64,000 bases of DNA, taken from the NCBI GenBank assembly GCA_022843945.1, contig JALHMR010000024.1, forward strand, positions 1 to 64,000, given 5' to 3'. Both the position numbers and the translations under genes were made by a program. Of this stretch, positions 25,189-35,300 are shown piece by piece. The stretch comes from Rhodospirillaceae bacterium. GTDB taxonomy: Bacteria > Pseudomonadota > Alphaproteobacteria > CACIAM-22H2. The notes beneath the pieces were generated by a model. The model did no database searches, was not told the origin of the DNA, and saw only the letters and a program-made list of their open reading frames with translations. Position 1 is the first letter of the stretch; every line of letters starts with the position of its first letter.

Positions 25189-25680
25189 TCAGTGCGGTGG
25201 ACGGTCGCGTTCCGAGCGCGGGCGGCCAGCGGCGGCGATCTTCTGGCGCGCCGGCGGCGGCAGGGCGGCGGCGGCCTCGATCAGCGCCCCGTGCAGCGTC
25301 CGCTGGAACTCGGCGTTGCGCTCGCGCAGCTCGGTCATCGCTGCGTCGAGGGCGGGGCGATCGAACTTCTCCGCGCCCATCATCTCGATCGAACGGCGGC
25401 GCGACTCGCGCAGCTCGTTGCCCAGGGCCGTCAGCCGCGGCCGGTGGCGCTCCATCGAGGCCTCGAACAGGGCCCGGTCGTCAGCGTCGAGCGAGGCGGC
25501 CATGCGGTTCATCATCGCCTGGACCGGGCGCTCGGCGCCGCGCGGGCCGCGCTCCGCCATCACCGGCGACGGGCCGAGCCAGCGGCCGACGAACAGGCCG
25601 CCCAGGAACAGGTTGACGGCGAGCGAGGCGGTCAGCGCCAGCGCCAGCCATTTTCCCGTGCGGGTTTCGAAGCTCACCAC
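25189..25680 (-). CDS. Spy/CpxP-like periplasmic protein (heavy-metal-resistance domain)
   Basis: 163 aa. One membrane segment (about 11-32) followed by an Arg/Glu/Met-rich helical domain of the periplasmic metal-sensor/Spy type (LDADDRALFEASMERHRP). Such proteins act as periplasmic chaperones or metal-responsive modulators of envelope-stress regulators. It overlaps the anti-sigma gene by 7 bp and forms an operon with it and the ECF sigma factor. Confidence 0.78.
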   Translation of the reverse strand: MVSFETRTGKWLALALTASLAVNLFLGGLFVGRWLGPSPVMAERGPRGAERPVQAMMNRMAASLDADDRALFEASMERHRPRLTALGNELRESRRRSIEMMGAEKFDRPALDAAMTELRERNAEFQRTLHGALIEAAAALPPPARQKIAAAGRPRSERDRPPH

Positions 25681-26090
25681 AGCGTGTCCTCCAGGGTCGG
25701 CGTCGGCGCCAGCAGGTCGGCGGCATCGGTCGCGGCCAGGCCGGGACCGATATTGAGGCCCGACCAGCCGATCATCAGCCCGGCGACGCCGGCGGCGGCC
25801 AGCGCCGTCCAGTTCGGCCAGCCGAAACGCAGGTCAGTCTGCGGCCGGGTGACCGGCAGGGCATCCATGATGCGCGAGACCAGCGCCGCGCTTTCGCCCG
25901 AGGAGGGCAGGTTCAGCGGCGTCGCGTCGAGCAGGTCATCGATCTCCGCGGCGCGGCGCGCCAGGGCCCGGGCCTCGCTCGAGCGCGCCAGCAGCTCCGT
26001 CGCGCCGACCCGATCCTCGAGCGGCCAGCGCTCGGGGTCGGCGCCATAGGCGTCGAGCAATTCGTTGAGGCGGATGAGACTCATGGTCAT
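25674..26090 (-). CDS. putative anti-sigma factor
   Basis: 138 aa. An N-terminal acidic helical region (LNELLDAYGADPERWPLEDR) is followed by a single membrane segment (about 93-113) and a short C-terminal tail. It lacks an obvious zinc His-Cys motif. The overlapping ATGA junction with the ECF sigma gene, and the layout of cytoplasmic helix, one TM, short periplasmic tail, identify it as a membrane anti-sigma factor by context rather than by strong sequence motif. Confidence 0.72.
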   Translation of the reverse strand: MTMSLIRLNELLDAYGADPERWPLEDRVGATELLARSSEARALARRAAEIDDLLDATPLNLPSSGESAALVSRIMDALPVTRPQTDLRFGWPNWTALAAAGVAGLMIGWSGLNIGPGLAATDAADLLAPTPTLEDTLW

Positions 26091-26680
26091 GGCACGATCC
26101 GGAGCTTGGGGAGGGTGACGACGTTATCGGGAGCGAGATCGGCAAGTCCGGCGCGCAGCGTGCGGCGCGCGCGTACCAGAAGCGATTCAAGCGCGCCGAC
26201 GCTGAGGCTCAGCGCCTCGGCGGCTTCGATGTTGGTCATGCCCTCCCAGTGGCAGAGCGTGAGCGCGGCCCGCTGGCGCTCGGGCAACTTGGCCAGCGCC
26301 GCCAGGACGCGGCCCTGGGTTTCGTTGCGGGCCACCGAGTCGAAGCCGCTGAGCTCGGCCGATATCACGTCGCCGGCGGCCTCGAGCGGCGCCAGGGGTG
26401 CGCGCCGGCGGCGATCGATGCACAGGTTGACGACCACCCGGGTGAACCAGGTGCTGAAGCGCGCGCCGCCCGGCGCGCTTTCGTCGCGCCAGTCCGGGGC
26501 TTTGAGCCAAGTGCGCAAAAAAGCTTCCTGCACGATCTCCTCCGCATCGCTGCGGCTGCCTGACACGCGCGTGGCCAGGGCCACGGCGCGGGGCAGGTGG
26601 CGGGCCATCAGACGCGCGAAGGCGTCCCGGTCTCCGCTTCCGGCGCGGCGCATCAAGTCGTCGTCAGATCCGTCGCGCAT
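26087..26680 (-). CDS. ECF-type RNA polymerase sigma factor
   Basis: About 197 aa. Region 2 (YxxxA-type helices with SDAEEIVQEAFLRTW and RFSTWFTRVVVNLCIDRRR) and region 4 (LPERQRAALTLCHWEGMTNIEAAEALSLSVGALESLLVRARRTL, split by a turn) are clear. The ATG at 26680 is chosen because family homology starts there; the frame extends to 26758. It heads an operon with an anti-sigma factor and a Spy-like protein, pointing to an envelope or metal stress response. No auto-regulatory promoter motif could be assigned with confidence. Confidence 0.88.
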   Translation of the reverse strand: MRDGSDDDLMRRAGSGDRDAFARLMARHLPRAVALATRVSGSRSDAEEIVQEAFLRTWLKAPDWRDESAPGGARFSTWFTRVVVNLCIDRRRRAPLAPLEAAGDVISAELSGFDSVARNETQGRVLAALAKLPERQRAALTLCHWEGMTNIEAAEALSLSVGALESLLVRARRTLRAGLADLAPDNVVTLPKLRIVP

Positions 26681-26947
26681 CGAGTGTTCCGGGTATTCCA
26701 CGCCAGGGGCGGCGTTTTCCTGCGCTTGCCACGGCAACGGCCGGCGCCCACCCCTCATTCCTTAATCCCTTGATCCGACAGGGCCTATGACTGGCGTCAC
26801 ACTCCGACTTTGTGGTCTTACGGTACCGCGCTTTGAGCGATCCGGTTGCCATGTTAAGAAGCGCAGGACGCCCGGGGATCACCTGTCGCATGAGCCTTCA
26901 AACGCAGTATCCCCGGACGTGACAGCCTCCCGGCTCCGCGCGCGGCC

Positions 26948-27844
26948 ATGACGTCCACGCCCGCGACCGGCCGGCCGGCGTCGTCGACCATGGCCGGCAT
27001 CGTCCTTTTCCTGTCGGCCGGCGTCTGCTTCACCATCCTCGATATCATCGCCAAGTATCTCAGCCGCGACTACTCGATCGTGCAGATCGCCTGGGCGCGC
27101 TACGTCTTCGCCATCGTCGCGGTGATGGCCCTGCTGCCCAAGGCCCATCGCCGCCGGCCCTTCGTCTCGGCCAAGCCGTTGCTCCAGACGGTCCGGGCGG
27201 CGCTGCTGGTCATGGTGACCCTGATGTTCTTCCTCGCGGTCTCCTATCTGCCGCTGGCCGACGTGACCTCGGTCGGCTTTGCCACGCCGCTGATCGTCAC
27301 GGCCTTGGGCGCGCTACTGCTCGGCGAGACGGTCGGGCCGCGGCGCTGGGCCGCGGTGATCATCGGCTTCTGCGGCGTGCTGATCATCGTGCGGCCGACC
27401 GGCACGATTCACTGGGCGGTGTTCGTCACCCTGGCGATGGCGACCGGCAATGCGGTGTTCCAGCTCATGACACGCGTGCTCAGCCGCCATGATTCACCGC
27501 ACGTGGCCGCCTCCTATGTGGCGTTCGTCGGCGGCATCGGCCTGACACTCATCGTGCCGTTCGTCTGGAAGTCGCCTGACCTGTTCGGCTGGGTCCTGCA
27601 CGTGACGATCGGCCTGACCGCCGGGGTCGGCCACTATGCGCTGGCCTCGGCCTTCAACCAGGCGCCGGCCTCGACCCTGGCCCCCTTCGCCTATATCCAG
27701 CTCATCTGGATCACCATCGGCGGGCTGCTCGTGTTCGGTGACTTTCCCGACCTGTGGACGATCATCGGCGCCGGCATCGTGGTGGCCAGCGGCATCTACA
27801 TCTTCTATCGGGAAGCGAAGCGCCGGGAGCCCGGCTCCTCCTAG
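26948..27844 (+). CDS. DMT family transporter (EamA)
   Basis: 298 aa with about ten hydrophobic helices arranged as two five-helix EamA halves. The start of the second half is around residue 155 (HWAVFVTLAMATGNAVFQ). Conserved patches include SYLPLADVTSVGFATPL and the final APFAYIQLIWITIGGLLVFGD. These proteins export metabolites or amino acids across the inner membrane; the substrate is unknown. It is divergent from the ECF sigma gene with a 267-bp spacer. Confidence 0.9.
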   Translation: MTSTPATGRPASSTMAGIVLFLSAGVCFTILDIIAKYLSRDYSIVQIAWARYVFAIVAVMALLPKAHRRRPFVSAKPLLQTVRAALLVMVTLMFFLAVSYLPLADVTSVGFATPLIVTALGALLLGETVGPRRWAAVIIGFCGVLIIVRPTGTIHWAVFVTLAMATGNAVFQLMTRVLSRHDSPHVAASYVAFVGGIGLTLIVPFVWKSPDLFGWVLHVTIGLTAGVGHYALASAFNQAPASTLAPFAYIQLIWITIGGLLVFGDFPDLWTIIGAGIVVASGIYIFYREAKRREPGSS

Positions 27845-28021
27845 AGTCTGATCCAGTCAGATATCAGGCTTCTTCTTCGAGACCCCCGCCCTAGCACTCC
27901 CCGGCGGGCAGGACGGATTCCGGGACAAGAGGCCCCATAATCCGGCGCGCCAGACCGCGAACAGACAAGCGCTGGGACCGCGGCCCCACGACAAGAGCCG
28001 GCACGGCCCTAGTCTGGAGTG

Positions 28022-28105
28022 ATGCGTGATTCGCCCGAGGCCTGGGAGAAATTTGTCGCCGATGTCGTGGCGGCAATTCCGGACCTGCGCCCCTACGACG
28101 CCCTA
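28022..28105 (+). other. possible gene remnant (N-terminal fragment)
   Basis: An ATG at 28022 with TGGAG upstream opens about 28 codons of protein-like composition (MRDSPEAWEKF, then VADVVAAIPDLRP) before the frame runs into the antisense of the DUF3303-type gene. Either a degenerate remnant or chance. No further support. Confidence 0.2.
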
Positions 28106-28381
28106 GGGACCCAGCTGCGACGCCAGGGCCGCGGCGGTGTCCTTGCCCGGAGTCACGGGCACGATCTCGAACTCCACGAGGTCGCTGGCTTCAGCCACCC
28201 ATCTCTGCAGCAGCGTCACGTCGTCGCATTGCATGAGCTGGAAGCAGCGGCCGCAATCGGCCGTCACCCAGCTGCCGACGAACTCGAGTCCCTGCGGCAG
28301 CATCCGGCCCCGGTCGCGAAAGCGCCGGTAGACGGCCTTGACGTTCTGGTTGCGAAACGTTTCGACGACCATGAAAAGCAT
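28103..28381 (-). CDS. DUF3303-type small protein
   Basis: 92 aa. The sequence pattern LFMVVETFRN, AVYRRFRDRGRMLPQGLEFVGSW, CFQLMQCDD and LVEFEIVPV is that of the small dimeric alpha/beta-barrel-like DUF3303 family. Function unknown; such proteins resemble stress-responsive ferredoxin-fold monooxygenase-like modules. The ATG at 28381 with GGGGG eight bases upstream is chosen; a GTG three codons earlier is possible. It stands alone, divergent from the histidine phosphatase. Confidence 0.78.
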   Translation of the reverse strand: MLFMVVETFRNQNVKAVYRRFRDRGRMLPQGLEFVGSWVTADCGRCFQLMQCDDVTLLQRWVAEASDLVEFEIVPVTPGKDTAAALASQLGP

Positions 28382-28518
28382 GCTGAACACCCCCGTGTAT
28401 CGCTGATCGATTGTTCAAAATTTACACGAATTGCAAGGGGTTACGAATGGGTGAATTTAAGAAATTCTTATCCTACGTCTGTAAAAACAAAGAACACTAT
28501 TCGAGTAGGAGGCAAACC

Positions 28519-29148
28519 ATGCAGATGAAATCCTTAGTCAGTGTTCTCGCGCTGAGTGCCGCTCTGATCGCCGCGACGGGTGATTCGCGCGCCACCGCAT
28601 CCGAATTGACCGGCGAAGCGATGCTCACCGCGCTCAAGAGCGGCGGCTACATCGTCTACTTCCGCCATGCCATTTCGGACACGACCCAGAACGACGCCGA
28701 TCCGATCAAGATCGAGGACTGCGCCACCCAACGCAACCTGTCGGATGCCGGCCGTGCGCAGTCCAAGAAGATCGGCAGCGCCTTCCAGGCCTTCGGCATC
28801 GGCGTCGACAAGGCCCTGGCGAGCCCGTATTGCCGCACCAAGGAAACCGCCAAGCTGGCCTTCGATAAGGCAGAGCAAAGCATCGCCGGCGCGCTCTATT
28901 ACAGTCTCGGCCTGTCGAAAGACGACGCGGCCAAGGCGGCTGACGATCTCAAGAAGCTCCTGGCTACGGCACCCAAGAGCGGCAGCAACACGGTCCTGGT
29001 CGGCCATACCTCGAACCTCAAGGAAGTGGCCGGCGTGTGGCCCAAGAAGGAAGGCGGCGCTTATGTCTTCCAGCCGGACGGCAACGGCGGTTTCAAGCTC
29101 GTTGGCTCGCTGGATCCGGCCGATTTCGACAAGAAGCCGGCCAGCTGA
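28519..29148 (+). CDS. exported histidine phosphatase family protein
   Basis: 209 aa. A Sec signal peptide (about 1-25) precedes a histidine-phosphatase fold. The catalytic motif is RHA in VYFRHAIS rather than RHG, and the second His lies in VGHTSNL, so the catalytic pair is present. The ATG at 28519 follows TAGGAGG at optimal distance. The upstream 100 bp are unusually AT-rich and contain an inverted repeat TAAGAA-A-TTCTTA (28458-28470). The substrate is probably a phosphate ester in the periplasm. A hairpin follows the gene. Confidence 0.85.
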   Translation: MQMKSLVSVLALSAALIAATGDSRATASELTGEAMLTALKSGGYIVYFRHAISDTTQNDADPIKIEDCATQRNLSDAGRAQSKKIGSAFQAFGIGVDKALASPYCRTKETAKLAFDKAEQSIAGALYYSLGLSKDDAAKAADDLKKLLATAPKSGSNTVLVGHTSNLKEVAGVWPKKEGGAYVFQPDGNGGFKLVGSLDPADFDKKPAS

Positions 29149-29172
29149 GATCTGACAATCGATAATGCGCGC

Positions 29173-29200
29173 ACCGTCGCCGGCGGAAGCCGGCGACGGT
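29173..29200. terminator. strong hairpin with GGAA loop between histidine phosphatase and chemoreceptor
   Basis: Perfect 12-bp stem (ACCGTCGCCGGC, 29173-29184, with 29189-29200) closed by a GGAA tetraloop. No T-run follows on the plus strand, so it may terminate inefficiently or act as an mRNA stabiliser. Confidence 0.55.
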
Positions 29201-29222
29201 TGACTCGATAGCGGAGACAACG

Positions 29223-30923
29223 ATGCGACTTTCCGACGTAAGCCTGCGAACGCGATTGATGGCGGGGCCGATGCTGGCCGTCGTCATCCTGCTCACCGTC
29301 TGCGTGGTCTTCCTGCAGACCTTCCACAACCAGCAGGACACCGTCGCGGAGATCAGCGAGGTCGAAATCGGCCGTTCGGTCGTCGTAACCGGCTTCCTTG
29401 CCAAGCTTTCCGAGAATCAAGGCGCGCTGTCCGACATTCTTGCCGACGCGATCAGCGGCAAGGCCAAGGAAGAGGTGATCTTCGAGAAAGGCCGCAAGAC
29501 CATCGACAACGTCCGCGAGCTGGCCAAGCAGTTCTCGGAGTACCGCCCCCATTTTGCCGCCGATCCCGGCCTGCTCCAGGTTTTCGAGACGGCCGAAAAG
29601 GAAATGACCACCTATCGCGGCACCATCGTTTCCGTGGTGCAGATGGCCACCGCCGACGCGGACCTCGCGGGCGGTCAGATGCTCAAGGCGAGCGGCAGCT
29701 ATATCCGCCTCGTCGGCCAGATGAGCCGCGTGCTCTCGCGGACGGACGAGAAGATCGTCGGTGAGCTGGCCGCCATGATGACCGCCTCCGAGCGGACGAC
29801 GATCTACCTGACGGCAGGCGCGGCGGTGGCTCTTGTCGGGCTCCTGGCGCTGTCGTTCCTGTTCTATCGCAGCATTTCTCTCACCATCAGGCGCATCGTG
29901 GGTGTCATGGATCGCCTGGCCGGTAACGACCTTCAGGTCGAGGTCCCCAATCAGGCGCGCAAGGACGAGATTGGCGCGATCGCGCGCTCCGTCCAGGTCT
30001 TCAAGAACAACGCCCTCGAGATGCAGACGCTGCGCGCCGAGCAGTCGGCGGCGGATGCCCGCGCCGCCTCGGAAAAGAAGCAGGCCCTGCTCGATATGGG
30101 CGCCCGGCTCGAGGCGCGTGTCGGGACGATCGCCAGCACGCTATCGAGCTCGGCTGAGGAGATGCAGCGCACGGCGCAGGCGTTGCTCGACAGCGCCGAA
30201 CAGACCGCCCGCCAGACCCAGGCGGCGGCACAGGCCTCGGAACAGACATCGAGCAATGTTCAGACGGTCGCTGCGGCTTCCGAGGAGCTTTCGACCTCCA
30301 TCTCCGAGATCAACCAGCAGGTCACCCGGTCGGCCTCGATCTCGCAGCAGGCGAGCAACGAAGCCACCCAGACCAACACGCTGATGGAAGGCCTAAACGC
30401 GGCTGCGGTGAAGATCGGCGACGTGGTGAAGCTGATCAACGACATCGCCGGCCAGACCAACCTCCTGGCGCTCAATGCGACGATCGAGGCCGCGCGCGCC
30501 GGTGAAGCCGGCAAGGGATTTGCCGTCGTCGCCTCCGAGGTGAAGTCGCTCGCCACCCAGACGGCGAAAGCCACTGAAGACATTGCCGCCCAGGTCAACG
30601 AGATCCAGGCGTCGACCCGGTCGTCGGTCTCCGCGATACGGACGATCGGCGAGACGATCCGCTCGGTCAACGAGATCGCGACCTCCATCGCGGCTGCGAT
30701 GGAGGAGCAGGGCGCCGCGACGCAGGAGATCACGCGCAATATCCAGCAGGCGTCGGTCGGCGCGGGCGAGGTCTCGAGCAATGTGCGGGCCGTCAACGAG
30801 GAGGCGGCCGGTACCGGCAGTGCGGCGCGCCAGGTCCTGGGGATGGCAGGCAGCCTCGCCGAGAACGGCGCCGCGCTGCGCACCGAGGTCGACCAGTTCC
30901 TCGCCGAGGTGCGGGCCGCCTGA
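29223..30923 (+). CDS. methyl-accepting chemotaxis protein
   Basis: 566 aa. TM1 (about 13-33), a ~160-residue periplasmic helical sensor, TM2 (about 194-216), HAMP (about 217-270) and a cytoplasmic signalling hairpin with the tip sequence [20 protein letters not shown]. It binds an extracytoplasmic ligand and controls CheA. There is no C-terminal CheR-docking pentapeptide; it ends EVRAA. No other chemotaxis gene is adjacent, so it is an orphan receptor feeding a pathway elsewhere. Confidence 0.93.
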   Translation: MRLSDVSLRTRLMAGPMLAVVILLTVCVVFLQTFHNQQDTVAEISEVEIGRSVVVTGFLAKLSENQGALSDILADAISGKAKEEVIFEKGRKTIDNVRELAKQFSEYRPHFAADPGLLQVFETAEKEMTTYRGTIVSVVQMATADADLAGGQMLKASGSYIRLVGQMSRVLSRTDEKIVGELAAMMTASERTTIYLTAGAAVALVGLLALSFLFYRSISLTIRRIVGVMDRLAGNDLQVEVPNQARKDEIGAIARSVQVFKNNALEMQTLRAEQSAADARAASEKKQALLDMGARLEARVGTIASTLSSSAEEMQRTAQALLDSAEQTARQTQAAAQASEQTSSNVQTVAAASEELSTSISEINQQVTRSASISQQASNEATQTNTLMEGLNAAAVKIGDVVKLINDIAGQTNLLALNATIEAARAGEAGKGFAVVASEVKSLATQTAKATEDIAAQVNEIQASTRSSVSAIRTIGETIRSVNEIATSIAAAMEEQGAATQEITRNIQQASVGAGEVSSNVRAVNEEAAGTGSAARQVLGMAGSLAENGAALRTEVDQFLAEVRAA

Positions 30924-31047
30924 CAGATCGCGGGGACGTGAGTCTCCGCTCTATGGTTACGCTTGTCCGCAGATCGTTTCGGGGACACTCTGTCCCGGCA
31001 ATTTGCCGGTGCCGCACTTTCGTGGCCCGCTCCTGCCGAGGACAACG

Positions 31048-31499
31048 ATGCTTCCACGGGTTTCACACGGCCTGTTCCTGATCTTAGCCGCGGCGCTGCT
31101 GGCTCCCTCCGCGGCGTCGGCCCAGGCCAAAGAGCCGCCGTCCTGCGCCGCCATTACCTTCCGCCCGCTGACCGCCGATAGCGGCGATGGCGAGCATGAT
31201 GCCGGCGTCTACAAGTGCGGTTCGGCCGGATCGTCGTGAAAGGTGTCGCCAAGGGCGGCCGGGTCGAGAACCATTTCGTGACCGTCAACAACAGCAAGCC
31301 GCCGGCCGCCGGCGCCCTGCCGGCGAGCGTCGCCGCCTGCGCGGCGGAAAAGAAGCTGCCGGCTCCGGGCCGGGCGGTGGAAATCTGCAACGGCGACCGG
31401 CTGCAGGTCCTGGTCAACCGGGCAGGCGACCGGCGCTACGTACTGCTCTACGCGCGCCAGGGCAGCCAGTGGCAGCTATGCAGCGCCGGAGCGGCCTAG
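31048..31499 (+). pseudogene. small secreted protein gene interrupted by a frameshift
   Basis: A start at 31048 (GAGGACAACG upstream) encodes a Sec signal peptide (MLPRVSHGLFLILAAALL, cleaved near ASA) and a mature start with PPSCAAITFRPL. The frame then reads a stop at 31239. Shifting frame near 31216 gives an uninterrupted continuation (RFGRIVVKGVAKGG, then YVLLYARQG and WQLCSAGAA) to 31499 that looks like the rest of the same secreted domain with two pairs of cysteines. One missing base around 31216-31217 explains both halves. It may be a true pseudogene, a sequencing or assembly error, or, less likely, programmed frameshifting. Confidence 0.7.
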
Positions 31500-31605
31500 A
31501 GCCCGTGAACCTGAGCCCTCCGACCTCGGCATGACCTGAACCTCCGCCCGACTCGGCGCCGCGCGTTATGCTGGCCGCTCGCATCGCGAAAGCGGAGAGG
31601 GTGGC

Positions 31606-32310
31606 ATGTTCGGGTTCGTGTTTCGGCTGGTCGGGCGGGTTATCGGCTTTGCCTTCAAGGCAACGATCTTCGTCGTCGCCATCGCCGCGGTCGGTGTCGG
31701 GACGATGTACGCGCTGTTCGACGCGGAGCAGTACAAGCGGGTCGCCACCCAGCGCCTCGTCGACCTGACCGGCCGGGCGGTCAGCATCGGCGGCCCGGCC
31801 CAGCTGGAACTGACCCTGCCGCCGCGCATCATCCTGAACGACGTGCGCATCGGCAATGCCCGCTGGGGGACGCGGCCGGACATGGCCCGTATCCGCCGGG
31901 TGGAGATGCGCCTCAACCCGCTGCGGGCGATCGCCGGTGACAGCGGCACGACCGACGTGCGGCTGGCCGGCGTCGATCTCTACCTGGAGACCGGCCCGGC
32001 GGGCATCGGCAATTGGGAATTCGGAACAGTTCTGTCCGGCGCCGCGGCGGCCGCGACCGGTGCCCTGGCCGTGTTCGATGCGCTGGGCGTCCTGTCTCCG
32101 GTCGGGGGCTCGGTCTCGGTGTCGGACGTCAATGTGACCTTCCGCGACGGCACCTCGGGCCGTACCCAGACGGCCGGCCTGGGCAATACCGCGGTCGAGG
32201 TCGCGGGCCAGGGGGCGCGCAGCGCGGCATCGATTAATCCTTCTGTGGCGGCAATCACAGACAGGCGCGACGATCCGTGCGAGAAAGACGGGACGCTCGT
32301 CATCCGTTGA
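31606..32310 (+). CDS. AsmA-like membrane-anchored protein
   Basis: 234 aa. One N-terminal membrane segment (about 12-34) is followed by a domain resembling the N-terminal part of AsmA-family proteins (RVATQRLVDLTGRAVSIGGPAQLEL, then PRIILNDVRIGNA). AsmA proteins are elongated periplasmic bridges linked to lipid transport, but this protein is much shorter than a full AsmA and probably represents only the first domain. It ends 16 bp before the CHAT gene and may be co-transcribed. Confidence 0.7.
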   Translation: MFGFVFRLVGRVIGFAFKATIFVVAIAAVGVGTMYALFDAEQYKRVATQRLVDLTGRAVSIGGPAQLELTLPPRIILNDVRIGNARWGTRPDMARIRRVEMRLNPLRAIAGDSGTTDVRLAGVDLYLETGPAGIGNWEFGTVLSGAAAAATGALAVFDALGVLSPVGGSVSVSDVNVTFRDGTSGRTQTAGLGNTAVEVAGQGARSAASINPSVAAITDRRDDPCEKDGTLVIR

Positions 32311-32326
32311 CGCGAGGACTGAGCCT

Positions 32327-35300
32327 ATGCCCGCATCCCGCCTGTTAATCATTGTTACCCAGCTCGGTCTGGCGGCGCTCGTAGCGCTGGTTACCGCGAC
32401 GGCCGACGCCCAGCAGCAGCCCCGCGGCCAGGGCGGCGGGCCGGGTGGCCGCCCTCCCGCTCATCAGGGCGGCGGATCACCGGGCGCTGCTCCCGGCGGT
32501 GCCGCCCCGATGCAGCGGCAGGCCACCGAAGCCGATGCGGACTCGCTGCTGGACCAGGGCCTGATCGCCGATCCGGCGCGCATCGAGGCAGCCAAGCAGA
32601 AAGCGGCCGAAGCCCCGCCGCAGACCCAGGATCCGGCGGTTCTCGCCCGCTTCTATTTCGAACGCGGCACCGCGGCGGTCGCCGCGACCCTGCAGCGCCA
32701 GGCGCTGGAGGATTTCCGCCGTGCGGCCGATTACGCGCGCCAGGCGCCGGACCTCGACAAGAGCGCGTTCCTCATGCGCCTGTCGGCCATCGAGTCCGAC
32801 AGCGGCCGGCAATCGGTTGCGGTGAAGCTCGCCGAGGAAGCCATCCAGTTGAACCCGCCGAGCATGCGCCCCCGCCTGCTCTCGTTTTACGCGACGCTGG
32901 CTCAGCGTCAGCTCGGCGCCGGCAATGTCGAGGGCGCCGACGCGGCATTGACCCAGATGCGCGCCCAGCGGCGCGAGCTCGAGAACAATCCGCGCTTCAT
33001 GTCGAATCCGAATTCGAAGCGCAACCTGAATGAGTCGGTATGGGCCTCGGCGCGGGTGCTCGAGCGCAAGGGGCAGCTCACCGAAGCCGAGGCGCAGTTC
33101 CGCGAGGCGCATCGCGCGATGCTGGCGATGAACGACCCTCGGGATTCGGGCCGCCTGACCCAGGTGACCGGCGCGCTGGCCAACAACCTGCGCCTGCAGA
33201 ACCGCCTGGCCGAGGCCGAGAACGAGGCGCGTGCAACCCTGGTCGAGGTGCAGCGCCGGTTCGGCGCCAGCGGTCTGCCCGTGGCCCGCTCGCTGATGAA
33301 TCTCGCCGGGATCCTGATGGCGCAGGGACGGTTTGCCGAGGCCGAAGGCCTGGCGCGCCGGGCCATCACCATGCTGACGCAGCTTAATCAGGGAGTCGGC
33401 GGAGCGCGCCAGCTTCTCGCCAGTTCCCTCGCTGCCCAAGGCAAATGGACGGACGCGCATCGCGAGTTCGAAACCATGCGCACGCAGATGACGCGGGGCG
33501 GCTTCACCGACCAATACGAGAACCTGACGCGCCGCAACCCGTTGATCGGCATCGCCATGCTGCGCGCCGGCCAGCCTGCCGAGGGGTTGCAGCGGCTGCA
33601 GCGCGTCTACGAGGAGACGCGCAAGGAGCTGGGTGAGCGCCACTACGCCACGGCCGAAGCGCGCGGCTTCTATGCCATGGCGCTGGCGCAGACGGGTTCG
33701 CGCGACCCGGCGCTGGCCGAGTTCCGCGGCGCCTCCGAGATTCTGCTGTCGCGCTCGCGCGAAAGCAGCGATTCGGAGGAGAGCCAGACCTCGACCGCGC
33801 TCGATCAGCGCGTGCGCCTGGTGCTCGACGGCTATATCGATCTCCTGGCCGACGCCGCGGCCGGCGGCAATGCCGATGCGGCGGCCGAAGCCTTCCGCCT
33901 GGCCGATGCGGCGCGCGGGCGCAGCGTGCTGCGCGCCCTGGCTGCTTCGGCGGCGCGTTCGGCGGCGAGCGATCCAGCGCTGGGCGACGTGGCGCGCCGG
34001 GTGCAGGACGCCGAGAAGCAGATCGCCGCCCTCAACGGTCTGCTGGCCAATGCCATCAGCGCCCGCGCCGCGGATCGCGACGAGAACGCCATCAAGGCGC
34101 TGCGCACGCGCATCGACAGCTTGCGCACCGAGCGCGGCCGGCTCTCGGCGGAAATCGATCGCAAATTCCCGGACTATGCGCGCCTGGTCAGCCCCGATCC
34201 GGCGACCATCGCCGACGTGCAGAAGTCGCTGCGACCCGGCGAGGCCATGCTCGCCGTATTCAGCGGCGAGCGCCGCACCTACACCTGGGCCGTGCCCAAG
34301 AGCGGCCGCGCGGTGATGAGTGCTGCGGCTCTCGACGGGCCGGCGCTCGCCGAATCCGTGACCAAGCTGCGCAAGGCGCTGGATCCCAATGCCGCCACGC
34401 TCGAGGACATCCCGGCCTTCGATCTGGCCGAGGCGAACCGGCTCTACGCTGCCCTGCTGGGCGGCGTCGAGGCGGGCTGGAAGGACGCCTCGGTGCTGTT
34501 CACCGTGCCGGATGGCGCGCTGGGGCAGCTGCCGCTGGCGCTGCTGGTGACGGCACCCACGCCGCCGGTGCGCGCGGTCGCCGGCGCAAGCCCGTTCTCC
34601 GAGTATCGCGCCGTGCCCTGGCTGGCGCGCAAGGTGGCGGTGGCCCAGCTGCCCTCGGTCTCGTCGCTGGCGGCGCTACGCGCCGTGCCGGCACCGCGCG
34701 GCGAGCGGCGGGCCTTCATCGGCTTCGGCGATCCCTGGTTCAGCAAGGAGCAGGCCGAGGAGGCGAAACGCGAGAGCGCCGCCGTCCAGACCGCCGGCCT
34801 GACCACGCGCGGCATTCCCATCCGGCTGCGCAGCGCCCCGAAAGGCGGCGCCGATTTCTCGGCCGAGTACGGCCAGCTGCCGCGCCTCCCGGACACCGCC
34901 GACGAGGTCAAGTCGATCGCCGCCGCGCTGCGCGCCGGGCCGGACGACGTGGTGCTCGGCCTCAAGGCGAGCCCGACCACGGTCAAGCAGATGGACCTGC
35001 GCAATCGCCGCATCGTCATGTTCGCCACGCACGGCCTGGTGCCGGGTGACCTGGCGGGGCTGGGCCAGCCGGCGCTGGCGCTGTCGGCGCCCGATGTCAC
35101 CGGCAATCCCGCCGACGGGCTGCTGACGGTCGAGGACATTCTGGCCCTCAAGCTCAATGCCGACTGGGTCGTGCTGTCCGCCTGCAACACGGCGGCGGCG
35201 CAAGGGCAGGGGGCCGAAGCGGTCTCGGGCCTCGGCCGGGCGTTCTTCTACGCCGGCACGCGCGCCCTGCTGGTCAGCAACTGGCCGGTGGAGAGCACCT

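Noticed and set aside
31048-31499. Programmed ribosomal frameshifting
   Set aside because: No slippery heptamer or following pseudoknot is seen near 31216; a simple indel explains it better.
32477-33643. Long minus-strand frame inside the TPR-CHAT gene
   Set aside because: Antisense shadow with no motif; the plus-strand protein has recognisable TPR and CHAT features.
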